This document shows positions 45,217-54,223 of a stretch of DNA of 64,000 nt, piece by piece. A program made the translations under genes and the position numbers. The stretch covers positions 186,001 to 250,000 of the forward strand of contig CANGEW010000001.1 in the NCBI GenBank assembly GCA_947452965.1. The letters are read 5' to 3'. Under the pieces are notes generated by a model. That model saw only the letters and a program-made list of their open reading frames with translations. It was not told where the DNA came from and did not search any database. The stretch comes from Chitinophagaceae bacterium. GTDB lineage: Bacteria; Bacteroidota; Bacteroidia; Chitinophagales; Chitinophagaceae. Numbering within the stretch: the stretch's first letter is position 1; each line of letters opens with the position of its first letter.

Positions 45217-45879
45217 ATGCTCTCATCGGAATTAATCAATCATAATATTCCTAGACTACAACTGCAAGATTTCATTATCAAGGCCAAGCAATTAATGGTT
45301 GATTATAAGACAACTCATCTGCCTGTTACTTCCGAAAATAAATTTATCGGCCTTATTAGCGAAGAAGACCTTCTGGATTTTGACGATGAAAAATTAACTA
45401 TTCAAGTTGCCGAAACTTTTTTTTTAAAGCAGTTTATTTTTGAAGATGTTCATTTTCTTAATGCAATCAATTTTTGCAACCTTCATTCTTCCAATATTAT
45501 TCCTGTTCTTAACCATCAGCAAGATTTTATAGGGGTCATTACTACCGAAGATCTTTTAAAAATGACCGGAATTTTTACCGGCAGTAATGAAATTGGTGGC
45601 ATTATTGTATTAGAACTCGATAGAATTCAGTTTTCTATTTCTGAAATTAGTAGAATTGTGGAAAGCAATGACGCTACTATCTATCATCTTAATACTTTTA
45701 ATGATCCCAAATCAGAAAAAATGTTAGTAACCCTCCATATTAACAACAGAGAAATATCATCTATAGTAGCCACATTTATAAGATATGAATACCATGTGAA
45801 GTATCATTTTGGTGTAGAACATTTCGAAGAAAAAACAGAAGCCAATTACAAAAACCTCATGAACTATTTAGGCATATAA
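45217..45879 (+). CDS. CBS-domain protein
   Basis: A 220-residue protein with a tandem CBS pair (residues about 5-130): MVDYKTTHLPVTSENKFIGLISEEDLLDF and SSNIIPVLNHQQDFIGVITTEDLLKM. The C-terminal 80 residues form an ACT-like fold (ELDRIQFSISEISRIVESNDATIYHLN). CBS pairs bind adenosyl ligands and regulate an attached or partner protein; here no catalytic domain is attached. The two next genes are an Omp85-like protein and nadK. Confidence 0.85.
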   Translation: MLSSELINHNIPRLQLQDFIIKAKQLMVDYKTTHLPVTSENKFIGLISEEDLLDFDDEKLTIQVAETFFLKQFIFEDVHFLNAINFCNLHSSNIIPVLNHQQDFIGVITTEDLLKMTGIFTGSNEIGGIIVLELDRIQFSISEISRIVESNDATIYHLNTFNDPKSEKMLVTLHINNREISSIVATFIRYEYHVKYHFGVEHFEEKTEANYKNLMNYLGI

Positions 45880-45892
45880 TGTCAATTTATTA

Positions 45893-47371
45893 ATGCTACA
45901 AAATAATACTATAAAAAAAATTGGGTTACTTGTTTCTATTCTATGTTTTTGTACAATGCTTTTTTGCAATGGACAATCAGTCGGATTCAAAGATTCAATT
46001 ATAAATAAAGAGACGTGCAGAAAAGTAGCAATGATTGATAGTAATTTTAAATACTACATTTCAGGAATAAACATAGAAGGAAATAGAAAGACAAAAGACT
46101 ATATTATTATTGGCGAAATGAAATTTAAAGTTGGAGATTCTATAAAAGCTTCACTTTTTTATGAAAAAATTCAACGTTCTCGTGAACTAATTTATAATAC
46201 AAACTTATTTTCAGTAGTTGAAATAAAACCAATAGCAATCAATTCAATAGATTTAAACATAAAAATCAGTGTCATTGAGAAATGGTACATCTATCCTGAA
46301 CCGGAATTCTCAATTATTGACAGAAATTTTAATGAGTGGTATAACACCTATCATGCAGATTTAAATAGAGCTACCTACGGAATAAACTTCTCTCATATGA
46401 ATTTTACGGGTAGAAGCGACAAACTCACTATTTATTTATTAAACGGATACACTAGAAATATAAGCATAAGTTACAATTCTCCATATAGTAATAAAAAACT
46501 AGATAGAGGTTTTCAAATTGAGACAGGCTATTCCCAAACAAAAGGATTTGCTTATAAAACTAATTATGAAAATCACTTAATGACTTACATTAACAATAAT
46601 TTTAATCAAGAAAATTATTCTTTCAATGCAACGTATCGAATTAGAAAGGGATATTACAAAAGAAATATTTTTACTATTAAAGCTAATTATTTAAGAGTCC
46701 CCGACTCTATTAATACAATCGCATACAATCCATATTTTTTACAATCCGAAAAAGGAGATGTTTTTTTTCCTGACTTCTCTTACACTCATCAATACATAAA
46801 TGTTGACAATATCAACTATCCATCTAGAGGAAAATCTTATTCGATGAGTATCCTAAAAAGAGGATTGGGTTTTGATGGTAATTTAAACATGCTGAAACTT
46901 AATTTGATTTATAGAAAATATTTTGATCTCGGGCATAACTTTAATAGTAGTATTCAATTGATTACAGATATTAAGTTCCCATTTAAGCAATCATACATCA
47001 ACCAAAAAGCTCTCGGATATGGAAACTATTATTTAAGAGGGCTTGAATACTATGTAATTGATGGGTACTCTTCAGGATTATCGAGAATGACCCTTAGAAA
47101 AAAAATATACGACCATCATTTTCATCTGCCATTTAATATTAGAGAATTGCCATTTTTTCCGGTTGCTATCTATTTAAAATCATATTTTGATGCAGGATAC
47201 TCTTTAAATGATAAAGAATTTGAAACTAGACTTAATAATAGAGTATTGTATACGGGTGGATTCGGAATTGATGTGCTTACTCTATATGACTTTAGTTTCA
47301 GTATTGAATTTAGCTTGAACCAGTTAGGAGAAAAGGGAGTATTTTTACAAACGGGAACAATCCTTCATTAA
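45893..47371 (+). CDS. Short Omp85/BamA-like outer membrane protein (one POTRA plus barrel)
   Basis: A 492-residue exported protein. A signal peptide with a cleavage site near CNGQS precedes one POTRA domain (about residues 50-130: YYISGINIEGNRKTKDYIIIGEM, ... RSRELIYNTNLFSVVEIKPI), then a beta-barrel-type region (residues 150-492) rich in alternating Tyr/Asn strands that ends in FSFSIEFSLNQLGEKG. BamA has five POTRA domains and is about 800 residues, so this is a small Omp85-superfamily member, perhaps exporting or inserting one kind of surface protein. It has no phospholipase domain. Function is inferred from architecture. Confidence 0.75.
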   Translation: MLQNNTIKKIGLLVSILCFCTMLFCNGQSVGFKDSIINKETCRKVAMIDSNFKYYISGINIEGNRKTKDYIIIGEMKFKVGDSIKASLFYEKIQRSRELIYNTNLFSVVEIKPIAINSIDLNIKISVIEKWYIYPEPEFSIIDRNFNEWYNTYHADLNRATYGINFSHMNFTGRSDKLTIYLLNGYTRNISISYNSPYSNKKLDRGFQIETGYSQTKGFAYKTNYENHLMTYINNNFNQENYSFNATYRIRKGYYKRNIFTIKANYLRVPDSINTIAYNPYFLQSEKGDVFFPDFSYTHQYINVDNINYPSRGKSYSMSILKRGLGFDGNLNMLKLNLIYRKYFDLGHNFNSSIQLITDIKFPFKQSYINQKALGYGNYYLRGLEYYVIDGYSSGLSRMTLRKKIYDHHFHLPFNIRELPFFPVAIYLKSYFDAGYSLNDKEFETRLNNRVLYTGGFGIDVLTLYDFSFSIEFSLNQLGEKGVFLQTGTILH

Positions 47372-47418
47372 ATTGAATTTCAATAATTTGGATTAGTATC
47401 TTACTAAAATAATTCACA

Positions 47419-48297
47419 ATGAAAATTGCCATATATAGCAGAGGAATTGAAAACAATCAATTGCAAGATATTGGACAATTAATAGAACATTTAATTAACA
47501 AAGGTGTTCAACCTGTCTTTTATCAAGATTTTTTTAACCAATTTTACTCATCTATAAAATTAAAAGGTCAATACTCAACCTTTAATTCTTATGAGGAACT
47601 AGACAGTAGTATTGATTGTTTAATTAGTTTGGGGGGAGATGGCACTTTACTTGACACGGTTACTTTGGTGAGAGATTCCGGTATACCCGTTCTTGGTATT
47701 AATTATGGTCGACTTGGTTTTTTGGCAAATATTGGTAAAGAAGAAATTCATGCAGTCATCGATGCCATTGCCGAAAGAAAATACGTAATAGACAAAAGAA
47801 CACTCATCCACCTTGAATCTAATATGCCTCTCTTTGGAAAAACACCTTATGCCCTAAATGAATTCACCATACATAAGAAGGATATTTCTCCAATGATAAA
47901 AATTCACACTTACTTAAATGGTGCTTTTTTAAACACCTATTGGGCAGATGGGTTAATTGTATCTACTCCAACAGGTTCAACAGGTTATTCGCTCAGTTGT
48001 AACGGCCCTGTACTTTTTCCAGAAAGTAGTTGTTTTGTTATCACTCCTGTTGCTCCTCACAATTTAAACATTAGGCCTATTATTGTTCCGGACAACACTA
48101 TTGTGTCTTTTGAAGTAGAAGGTAGAACAGATGGCTTTCTTTGTACGCTTGATAGTAGAAGAGAGCTAGTAAACAAAGACATTCAAATTGCTGTTAAAAA
48201 AGAAGGGTTTGATATCAACTTAATTAGAATGAATGAAAATAATTTTTTACAAACACTCCGAGATAAATTAAGCTGGGGGCTTGATAAAAGAAATTAA
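47419..48297 (+). CDS. nadK: NAD kinase
   Basis: ATP-dependent phosphorylation of NAD to NADP in the cytoplasm. The 292 residues show the GGDGTLLDT motif, PVLGINYGRLGFLANI, the NE/D motif (LNEFTIHKKDI) and the conserved C-terminal loop TPTGSTGYSLSCNGP. It is followed by a two-component sensor kinase 11 nt later, which suggests cotranscription without an obvious functional link. Confidence 0.97.
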   Translation: MKIAIYSRGIENNQLQDIGQLIEHLINKGVQPVFYQDFFNQFYSSIKLKGQYSTFNSYEELDSSIDCLISLGGDGTLLDTVTLVRDSGIPVLGINYGRLGFLANIGKEEIHAVIDAIAERKYVIDKRTLIHLESNMPLFGKTPYALNEFTIHKKDISPMIKIHTYLNGAFLNTYWADGLIVSTPTGSTGYSLSCNGPVLFPESSCFVITPVAPHNLNIRPIIVPDNTIVSFEVEGRTDGFLCTLDSRRELVNKDIQIAVKKEGFDINLIRMNENNFLQTLRDKLSWGLDKRN

Positions 48298-48308
48298 TTG
48301 GAAGTATC

Positions 48309-49277
48309 ATGCTTAGAAAATCTCATAAAATAAAATTCATTTTTTTGTTTTACTGGATTTTACTTTTGTATATCCTTTCAGCTCTTATTTGGTGGTATGT
48401 TGCATTAAGCAGGCAAAACGACCAAATGACTTCTTATAAAATCGCCTTGCTCAAAAATGATTCAAGTTTTGAGAAAGGCTACAACTCTATCATTGAAGAT
48501 AAAAAAAGAAAAACAGCTCAATATATTGGCGAAGGATCAATTTTTCTGTTACTCATTACTGTTGGTGCTATTTTTTTATTTAAGGCGATTCATAAACAAT
48601 TAAGAATCAGTAAACAACAACAAGATTTCATGATAGCGATTACTCATGAATTAAAGACTCCTATTGCTGTAACAAAACTAAATCTTGAAACTCTTCAAAG
48701 AAGAAAGCTAGATGAATTACAGGAAAAAAAGCTTATTAGTAATTCAATAGAAGAAAACAATAGAATGAATGATCTCTGTAGCAATTTATTGTTATCCTCC
48801 CAAATGGAGGGAGATGGGTATCAAATTATTTTTGAAAAATTTAATTTTACAGATCTCGTTCGAAACTGTGTTGATGATTTTTCTAAAAGATTTCCTCAAA
48901 AAAATATCCTTTTAGTTGATCACGAAGAATCTTTCATAAACGGAGATATTTTTTTAATAAAAATTGTGGTTAATAACTTAATTGATAACAGCGTTAAATA
49001 CACACCCAAAGAAAGCGATGTAAAGCTTTCTGTCTTCAAACATAGAGACAAAATAGAATTACATGTTGCAGATAGGGGTCCGGGTATATCCGACAAGGAT
49101 AAAAGAGAAGTATTTAAAAAATTTTATAGAACAGATTCCACAAAAAAAACAAAAGGAACAGGCCTTGGCCTTTTTTTAGTAGAAAAAATTATTAAACTTC
49201 ATAAAGGCATTGTTTACATAAGAGATAATCCTCCAGCAGGTGCAAATTTTGTTATACAATTGAAACGAATTGATTAA
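48309..49277 (+). CDS. Sensor histidine kinase
   Basis: A 322-residue two-transmembrane kinase (helices at about 10-30 and 77-93) with a short periplasmic loop of about 45 residues. The core has the H-box ITHELKTPIAVT (His113), N-box (NLIDNSVKYTP), G1 (VADRGPGISDKD), F-box (VFKKFYRTDS) and G2 (KGTGLGLFLVEKII). It is overlapped closely by its regulator, 2 nt downstream. The signal is unknown. Confidence 0.94.
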   Translation: MLRKSHKIKFIFLFYWILLLYILSALIWWYVALSRQNDQMTSYKIALLKNDSSFEKGYNSIIEDKKRKTAQYIGEGSIFLLLITVGAIFLFKAIHKQLRISKQQQDFMIAITHELKTPIAVTKLNLETLQRRKLDELQEKKLISNSIEENNRMNDLCSNLLLSSQMEGDGYQIIFEKFNFTDLVRNCVDDFSKRFPQKNILLVDHEESFINGDIFLIKIVVNNLIDNSVKYTPKESDVKLSVFKHRDKIELHVADRGPGISDKDKREVFKKFYRTDSTKKTKGTGLGLFLVEKIIKLHKGIVYIRDNPPAGANFVIQLKRID

Positions 49278-49279
49278 AA

Positions 49280-49987
49280 ATGAGTCAGCAAAAATATTCT
49301 ATACTAGTTGTTGAGGATGAAGAAAACCTTCAAGAGGCATTAAAATTAAATCTTGAATTAGAAGGCTATGAGATCACTACTTGTAATAATGGGGCTATTG
49401 CTTTAAAAATAATTCATCAGGCACATTTTGATTTGATTATATTGGATGTAATGCTACCTGAACTTGACGGTATTTCTGTTTGCGAGTCAATACGATTACA
49501 AAATTTATCTACTCCAATACTAATCTTAAGTGCTAAAAACACAAGTGCTGATAGAGTTTTAGGATTAAAGAAAGGAGCAGATGATTATTTAACAAAACCG
49601 TTCAATTTAGAAGAGTTATTATTAAGGGTAGAGAAACTAATTAGAAAAAATGAACTACTCATTACCAAATCTACCATTACTGATGTTTTTGAATTTAAAA
49701 ACAATTTTATTGATTTTAATGGACTAGAATGTACAAACTATAAAGGAGTTAAAATCACACTCACAAAAAAAGAAGGAATGCTGCTTCGCTTATTGATTGA
49801 CAACAAGAACGAAGTGGTGACTCGCGAAAAAATTTTACAGGCCGTTTGGGGATATAATGTTTACCCAACAACACGCACCATTGATAATTTTATTTTAAAC
49901 TTCAGAAAGTATTTTGAGGAAGATAGCAGAAATCCTATATACTTTCAATCCGTAAGAGGTGTTGGTTATAAGTTTTGTACACCCTGA
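49280..49987 (+). CDS. Response regulator, OmpR/PhoB family
   Basis: A 235-residue regulator paired with the kinase that precedes it. The receiver domain (1-120) has Glu12/Asp13, phospho-acceptor Asp56 (LIILDVMLPE), and Lys106 (YLTKP). The C-terminal winged helix (about 140-235) contains TLTKKEGMLLRLLID and TTRTIDNFILNFRKYFEED. Its gene ends 3 nt from the convergent SDR gene. Confidence 0.94.
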   Translation: MSQQKYSILVVEDEENLQEALKLNLELEGYEITTCNNGAIALKIIHQAHFDLIILDVMLPELDGISVCESIRLQNLSTPILILSAKNTSADRVLGLKKGADDYLTKPFNLEELLLRVEKLIRKNELLITKSTITDVFEFKNNFIDFNGLECTNYKGVKITLTKKEGMLLRLLIDNKNEVVTREKILQAVWGYNVYPTTRTIDNFILNFRKYFEEDSRNPIYFQSVRGVGYKFCTP

Positions 49988-49990
49988 TTT

Positions 49991-50689
49991 TTATAAATCC
50001 CCTAACTGTGGCCTAATCACAATATCTTCCACCACCGCTTGGGTTGATAATTTTGTTGCGGCAAATACCATTTCTGCGATATCTCCGGCTTCCATAATTC
50101 TATTACTTGAGTTATCATACCCCGCCCAAGAATCGGTAAAAACGGCACCCGGAAAAACACTAGTGACTTTTATTCCATGAGGCTTTAATTCATGACGGAG
50201 ATTATTGCTAAACCCATGTAATGCAAACTTGCTTACGCTATACCCTCCCCCGCCTTCATACGCTTGTAATGAAGCAATGGAGCAAATATTAAAAATGTGG
50301 CCCTGCTTTACTGCCATCATCGAGGGCAATAAAAAACGTGTAAGGTAATACGCACTATAAAAATTAATATTCATCATTTGCTCCATTACTCCTTCATCTT
50401 CATTTATGCATTTCCCAGGTATATATGAACCAGCATTGTTAATTAAAACACCTGGAGTGCCTTTGGTTAAACAAAATGCACCAAACTCTTTAACGGCTGC
50501 TTTTTCAGAAAGATCCGTGTGAAACGTATGAATAACTGTATTAGGAAATCGAATCAGTATTTCTTGTTTTGCATTTTCTATTGTTTCTGCTGATTTTGCA
50601 CAAAGAATTAATTCTTCTCCTTGGGCGGCAAATTTTAATGCAATCGCTTTTCCAATACCTCTTCCCGCTCCAGTAATGATTACACTCAT
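49991..50689 (-). CDS. Short-chain dehydrogenase/reductase
   Basis: A 232-residue classical SDR. The cofactor motif is TGAGRGIGKAIA (residues 6-17), followed by NNAGSYIPG, the catalytic Ser in NICSIAS, and Tyr-x3-Lys in YSVSKFALHG. It uses NAD(P)H; the substrate is not determinable. The size and a SFSVFPG-like segment (TSVFPGAVFTDSW) suggest a 3-ketoacyl-type or sepiapterin-like reductase. It ends 3 nt from the convergent regulator gene. Confidence 0.92.
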   Translation of the reverse strand: MSVIITGAGRGIGKAIALKFAAQGEELILCAKSAETIENAKQEILIRFPNTVIHTFHTDLSEKAAVKEFGAFCLTKGTPGVLINNAGSYIPGKCINEDEGVMEQMMNINFYSAYYLTRFLLPSMMAVKQGHIFNICSIASLQAYEGGGGYSVSKFALHGFSNNLRHELKPHGIKVTSVFPGAVFTDSWAGYDNSSNRIMEAGDIAEMVFAATKLSTQAVVEDIVIRPQLGDL

Positions 50690-50769
50690 TGGTATAAATT
50701 TATTTATGATTAATAATTATCTTCATGTTTTATAAAGATAGAACTTCGATCTAAATTATTTAATTGTTT

Positions 50770-51468
50770 ATGCGCCAATATCGTCACATTTTCTTTGACT
50801 TAGACCATACCCTATGGGATTTTGATACCAATGCACACGCTGCCCTAACGGATGTATTCAAAGAATTAGACTTACATCTAATGATTCAAGCTCCTTTCGA
50901 AGTTTTTTATGAAAAGTATTTGATTCACAACAAAATTTTATGGGATCGTTATCAAAAGGGATTTATTAGTACCGATGAATTAAAATGGAAAAGAATGTGG
51001 CGAACACTTTTAGATTTTAAAATCGGAAATGAAGAGCTATCAAAAAAAATGAGTCAGCTTTTTTTAGAAATTTTACCGACTAAAAAATCTGTTTTTCCTT
51101 ATACCATTGAAATTCTAGAATATTTAAAAGAAAAATCCTATACGCTTCATTTAATCACTAATGGATTTGAAAAAACACAATGGAGTAAATTAAAAAATAG
51201 TAATATGGACCATTTCTTTACACATGTAGTTACTTCTGAAGCTAGTAATAGCATGAAGCCTGAAAAAGAAATATTTACTTATGCGCTAACAAAAGCGGGC
51301 GCCTCCTTAAATGAGTCCATAATGATTGGAGATAATTTAGAAGCCGATATCAAAGGTGCTTTGGATTTCGGAATAGATGCCATATTTGTAAACCATATCA
51401 ATACCACTACATCTATTTCACCAACGTTCACCATTACACAATTAAAAGAATTAAAAAATATTTTATAA
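50770..51468 (+). CDS. HAD-superfamily hydrolase, YjjG-like
   Basis: A 232-residue haloacid-dehalogenase-type phosphatase. Motif I is FFDLDHTLW (the nucleophile Asp), motif II is LITNG, motif III the Lys in SMKPEKEIF, and motif IV MIGDNLEADIKGAL. The lay-out resembles YjjG/YfnB nucleotidases that dephosphorylate pyrimidine or noncanonical nucleotides. The start is the ATG at 50770 (MRQYRHIFFD); a TTG two codons earlier is also in frame but less likely. It is divergent from the SDR gene. Confidence 0.9.
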   Translation: MRQYRHIFFDLDHTLWDFDTNAHAALTDVFKELDLHLMIQAPFEVFYEKYLIHNKILWDRYQKGFISTDELKWKRMWRTLLDFKIGNEELSKKMSQLFLEILPTKKSVFPYTIEILEYLKEKSYTLHLITNGFEKTQWSKLKNSNMDHFFTHVVTSEASNSMKPEKEIFTYALTKAGASLNESIMIGDNLEADIKGALDFGIDAIFVNHINTTTSISPTFTITQLKELKNIL

Positions 51469-51497
51469 AAAAGCCTGTCAAATTTGACAGGCTTTTT
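51469..51497. terminator. Bidirectional rho-independent terminator
   Basis: A near-perfect palindrome with stem AAAAGCCTGTCAAA / TTTGACAGGCTTTT and T-run on one side, A-run on the other. It lies between the convergent HAD phosphatase and Cys/Lys-rich peptide genes. Confidence 0.93.
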
Positions 51498-51513
51498 TAT
51501 ACTGAAGTTAATT

Positions 51514-51714
51514 TTAGTGAGATTTTGGAGCAGGTTTCATTTCGCCTGTTTTCTCATCTTTTTTACCTTCTTTGTCTTTGTCGCAAGATTTCATCTTTTT
51601 GCAACAAGTTTTACCTTCTTTACAACATTTTTTCTTTTTGTCTTGAGTAGGTGCAGCAAATGACATTCCTGCAACCAACAAAGCCGCTGAGGCTAATAAT
51701 AATACTTTTTTCAT
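51514..51714 (-). CDS. Small secreted Cys/Lys-rich protein
   Basis: A 66-residue exported protein. A signal peptide (MKKVLLLASAALLVAGMSFA) is followed by about 45 residues with five Cys (KKKKCCKEGKTCCKKMKSC) and many Lys, Asp and Glu, but no aromatic residues. The Cys pairs (CC-x4-CC-x4-C) could bind a metal or form disulfides in the periplasm. No similar family is known to me. The start is the ATG at 51714; the frame is open back to 51774, but the extra 20 residues would mask the signal peptide. It stands alone, convergent with the HAD gene. Confidence 0.65.
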   Translation of the reverse strand: MKKVLLLASAALLVAGMSFAAPTQDKKKKCCKEGKTCCKKMKSCDKDKEGKKDEKTGEMKPAPKSH

Positions 51715-51787
51715 GATGGTAAATTTTAAAAATTTGTCTATAAATATATAACATTGTGGCTCTACAAAAAGCAAAACTCTGTTAATT

Positions 51788-52444
51788 TTATAAAGTTGCT
51801 ATTACGGATACGCCACCCTTAACTACCTCATTTAACGAAACATTGATAGCAGTACCTACAGGTAAAAGCAAATCCACTCTACTGCCAAACTTAATAAAAC
51901 CAAGCTCATCCGTTTGTTTTACGGATTGGCCCACGTGTAAATAGTTAACAATTCTTTTTGCCAAAGCCCCAGCAATTTGTTTAACTAGTATGGGGTGATT
52001 CCCCTTTTTTATCACAACAGAATGTCGTTCGTTTTCTGTAGAAGATTTTGGATTCCATGCAACTAAGTACTTTCCTTTATGATATTGACTATATAACACT
52101 TCACCACTTATTGGATTTCTGTTAACATGAACATTTGCTGGGCTCATAAAAATTGATACTTGGAGCCTTTTGTCTTTAAAATATTCTTCATCAAATATCT
52201 CCTCAATTACCACCACTTTTCCATCACAAGGAGATACCACTAATTGATCATTAACCGTGAGGTTTCTATTGGGAATCCTAAAAAAAGAAACGATAAACAG
52301 CCATAAGCCAAAAGAAATAACCCATAAACTTATAGTAATCCAACAAAAATCACATGCTAGTAGTTTTGATGTTAGGAGATTCAATGCTAGTAAAAAAATA
52401 GCAGTATAGATAATTGTTCTTGTTCCTTCGCGATGTATAGTCAT
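51788..52444 (-). CDS. psd: Phosphatidylserine decarboxylase proenzyme
   Basis: Makes phosphatidylethanolamine by decarboxylating phosphatidylserine at the inner membrane. The 218-residue short form has a hydrophobic N-terminus (about 10-55), the conserved SPCDGKVV and FMSPANVHVNRNPI segments (His), and the self-cleavage site FGSRVD with Gly187-Ser188, where the Ser becomes the pyruvoyl cofactor. It is downstream of cdsA (48 nt), consistent with shared phospholipid synthesis; pssA is not in the window. Confidence 0.94.
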   Translation of the reverse strand: MTIHREGTRTIIYTAIFLLALNLLTSKLLACDFCWITISLWVISFGLWLFIVSFFRIPNRNLTVNDQLVVSPCDGKVVVIEEIFDEEYFKDKRLQVSIFMSPANVHVNRNPISGEVLYSQYHKGKYLVAWNPKSSTENERHSVVIKKGNHPILVKQIAGALAKRIVNYLHVGQSVKQTDELGFIKFGSRVDLLLPVGTAINVSLNEVVKGGVSVIATL

Positions 52445-52460
52445 ATAAAAAATTGAAAAG

Positions 52461-52468
52461 CAAAGCTA
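52461..52468 (-). promoter_or_regulatory. Putative -7 element upstream of psd (TAGCTTTG)
   Basis: Reads CAAAGCTA on the plus strand. Exact TAnnTTTG in the 48-nt gap between cdsA and psd, 16 nt before the psd start. No TTG at the usual distance. Confidence 0.35.
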
Positions 52469-52492
52469 CAATTAAGAAAAGAAAATCTTATC

Positions 52493-53176
52493 CTAAAGAA
52501 TAAATAATTTAAAATATAGCCAAACCATTGGTGTTGCAATTAAAATCGAATCAAAGCGATCCAAAAAACCTCCATGTCCTGGCATAATGCTACCGCTGTC
52601 TTTAATGTTAGCCATTCTTTTTAATTTGCTTTCTAGCAAATCTCCCATGGTTCCAAAGATTGCACAAATGCTAGCTGTTATAACCCAATTTATTTTAGTC
52701 AATTGGGGGTTGTTAACAAAATAACTTCCAACAAAAGCAACCAATGCGATACAAATAACAACACCGCCTATTGTTCCTTCCCATGTTTTTTTAGGAGAGA
52801 TTTTGGAAAAAGGCGTTTTGCCTATAAAAGAACCTACTAAATACGCTGCTGTATCATTGATCCAAATAGAAAAAATTATCATACATGGAATCAATGGTGA
52901 ATAGGCAATTTCTCTTTCTAGATTATGTGTGCCTAAATCTATCATAAAAGTTATAGGCAAAATGATATACAGAAAAGCAATTGGCAAAAAATAGAAATAT
53001 TTTTTCGCATTGATTAGTCTTGCAATTTTACTGAATTCAAACAAACAACCAAACATTACTATGGCAAACAAAGCAATAAAGCTGTATTCATTATAAAACA
53101 ATCCTCCTATCATAATGGCGACAAATACTAATGCAGTTGCGGTGCGAGTCAAGAAGGTTTGAATGTGAAGTGCCAA
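52493..53176 (-). CDS. cdsA: Phosphatidate cytidylyltransferase
   Basis: Makes CDP-diacylglycerol from phosphatidate and CTP, an inner-membrane enzyme. About seven hydrophobic helices and the C-terminal signature S-K-x3-R-x4-KD-x6-PGHGG-x2-DRFDS (SKLKRMANIKDSG ... MPGHGGFLDRFD) are visible. The 227 residues are shorter than E. coli CdsA (285) by reduced N-terminal helices. It is transcribed from the CPBP protease gene side toward psd, with 30 nt to the former. Confidence 0.94.
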   Translation of the reverse strand: MALHIQTFLTRTATALVFVAIMIGGLFYNEYSFIALFAIVMFGCLFEFSKIARLINAKKYFYFLPIAFLYIILPITFMIDLGTHNLEREIAYSPLIPCMIIFSIWINDTAAYLVGSFIGKTPFSKISPKKTWEGTIGGVVICIALVAFVGSYFVNNPQLTKINWVITASICAIFGTMGDLLESKLKRMANIKDSGSIMPGHGGFLDRFDSILIATPMVWLYFKLFIL

Positions 53177-53206
53177 AATGATTTTGTTTTTGTGGTGTGA
53201 AAATAA

Positions 53207-54175
53207 CTATTGTTGATATTCCTCCAATAGTTCTTGTTCTTTTTGTTCCATACGAACCTTGTTGTGTTCACTTTGTTTTCTTAATGCTGTAAAAAGATAC
53301 ACTAAAAAAAGAAGCGAAAACACGCCTAACCACCATGGTATTTTTGGGTCTAGTTTACTTACGTCAATTTTATTTTTCGTTCCACTCATGATATACATTT
53401 GAATTACTGCCATTGCATTGTTTAAAAAATGTGCAATCGTATTAACCCAAATGTTTTTAGTAGCATGATACATCCATCCTAATGCGAATCCCAAAACAAG
53501 CCTACTTAAAAAAAGATAAATAGACATGTGGATCATACTAAAAATCACAGATGTTACAATAATAGCTGCCAAAGGTTGTTTCCACCACTTTGACAACAAC
53601 TGCTGTAAAGCGCCTCTAAAAAACATCTCCTCAAACAAGGCTGGCAGAAATGCCATGATTACAAGCGCTAAAAAAAAATCTGCAGCACCTTGTAAATGAC
53701 TTAACATATTCACTTGATCGTTGTAGGCATTTTCCAAATTTTTTGCAACAGTATTAATTGATGGATAATAGGACAACACTTTTTCTGATAAATCTTGCAT
53801 GGGACCGGCCAACATATTGGCAGTAAATATAATGGCAAATCCTAGCGCAATCTGTTTGATTGAAAAATATTTATTAAACCCTAACCAAAACATGTTTTTA
53901 CCATTACATATTATTGTGTAGAAAATTACTGGCACAAACAATATGGAAAACGTGCCCATGATTTGCATCAGTCTGATATAACCAATATTATCAGGATTTT
54001 TAAATGCTGTTTGTAATGCTAGATTTAAATTGACAAATGATGTACTAGCTGGAACCATTTGAAAAGCGATTATCGCTTGAATAATGGTTGCTAAAATTAA
54101 ACCAGCGCCAACGAAAACCAATAATATGCCTAGTTGCGCAACACCATTATAGCCTTTTATACTTTTATATTGCAT
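53207..54175 (-). CDS. CPBP-family intramembrane metalloprotease
   Basis: A 322-residue polytopic membrane protein. The family motif 1, E-E-x3-R, is FEEMFFRGALQQLL, motif 2 has the conserved His (FSMIHMSIY), and motif 3 has NTIAHFLNN. Family members include Rce1-type CAAX proteases, bacteriocin-immunity proteins and MroQ-like peptidases. The substrate is unknown. The N-terminal half carries extra helices and a loop of about 60 residues. Its start lies on top of the -33 region of the divergent dusB promoter. Confidence 0.88.
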   Translation of the reverse strand: MQYKSIKGYNGVAQLGILLVFVGAGLILATIIQAIIAFQMVPASTSFVNLNLALQTAFKNPDNIGYIRLMQIMGTFSILFVPVIFYTIICNGKNMFWLGFNKYFSIKQIALGFAIIFTANMLAGPMQDLSEKVLSYYPSINTVAKNLENAYNDQVNMLSHLQGAADFFLALVIMAFLPALFEEMFFRGALQQLLSKWWKQPLAAIIVTSVIFSMIHMSIYLFLSRLVLGFALGWMYHATKNIWVNTIAHFLNNAMAVIQMYIMSGTKNKIDVSKLDPKIPWWLGVFSLLFLVYLFTALRKQSEHNKVRMEQKEQELLEEYQQ

Positions 54176-54200
54176 AGCAAGTCTTTAATTTGTAATTTTG
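54170..54200 (+). promoter_or_regulatory. Promoter of the dus gene
   Basis: TTG at 54170-54172, a 20-nt spacer, TAATTTTG at 54193-54200, exact Bacteroidota promoter spacing. It is 23 nt before the ATG at 54224. The -33 box lies in the first codons of the divergent CPBP gene, so the two starts share DNA. Confidence 0.65.
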
Positions 54201-54223
54201 TTCTGCAATATACAAATTATGCT

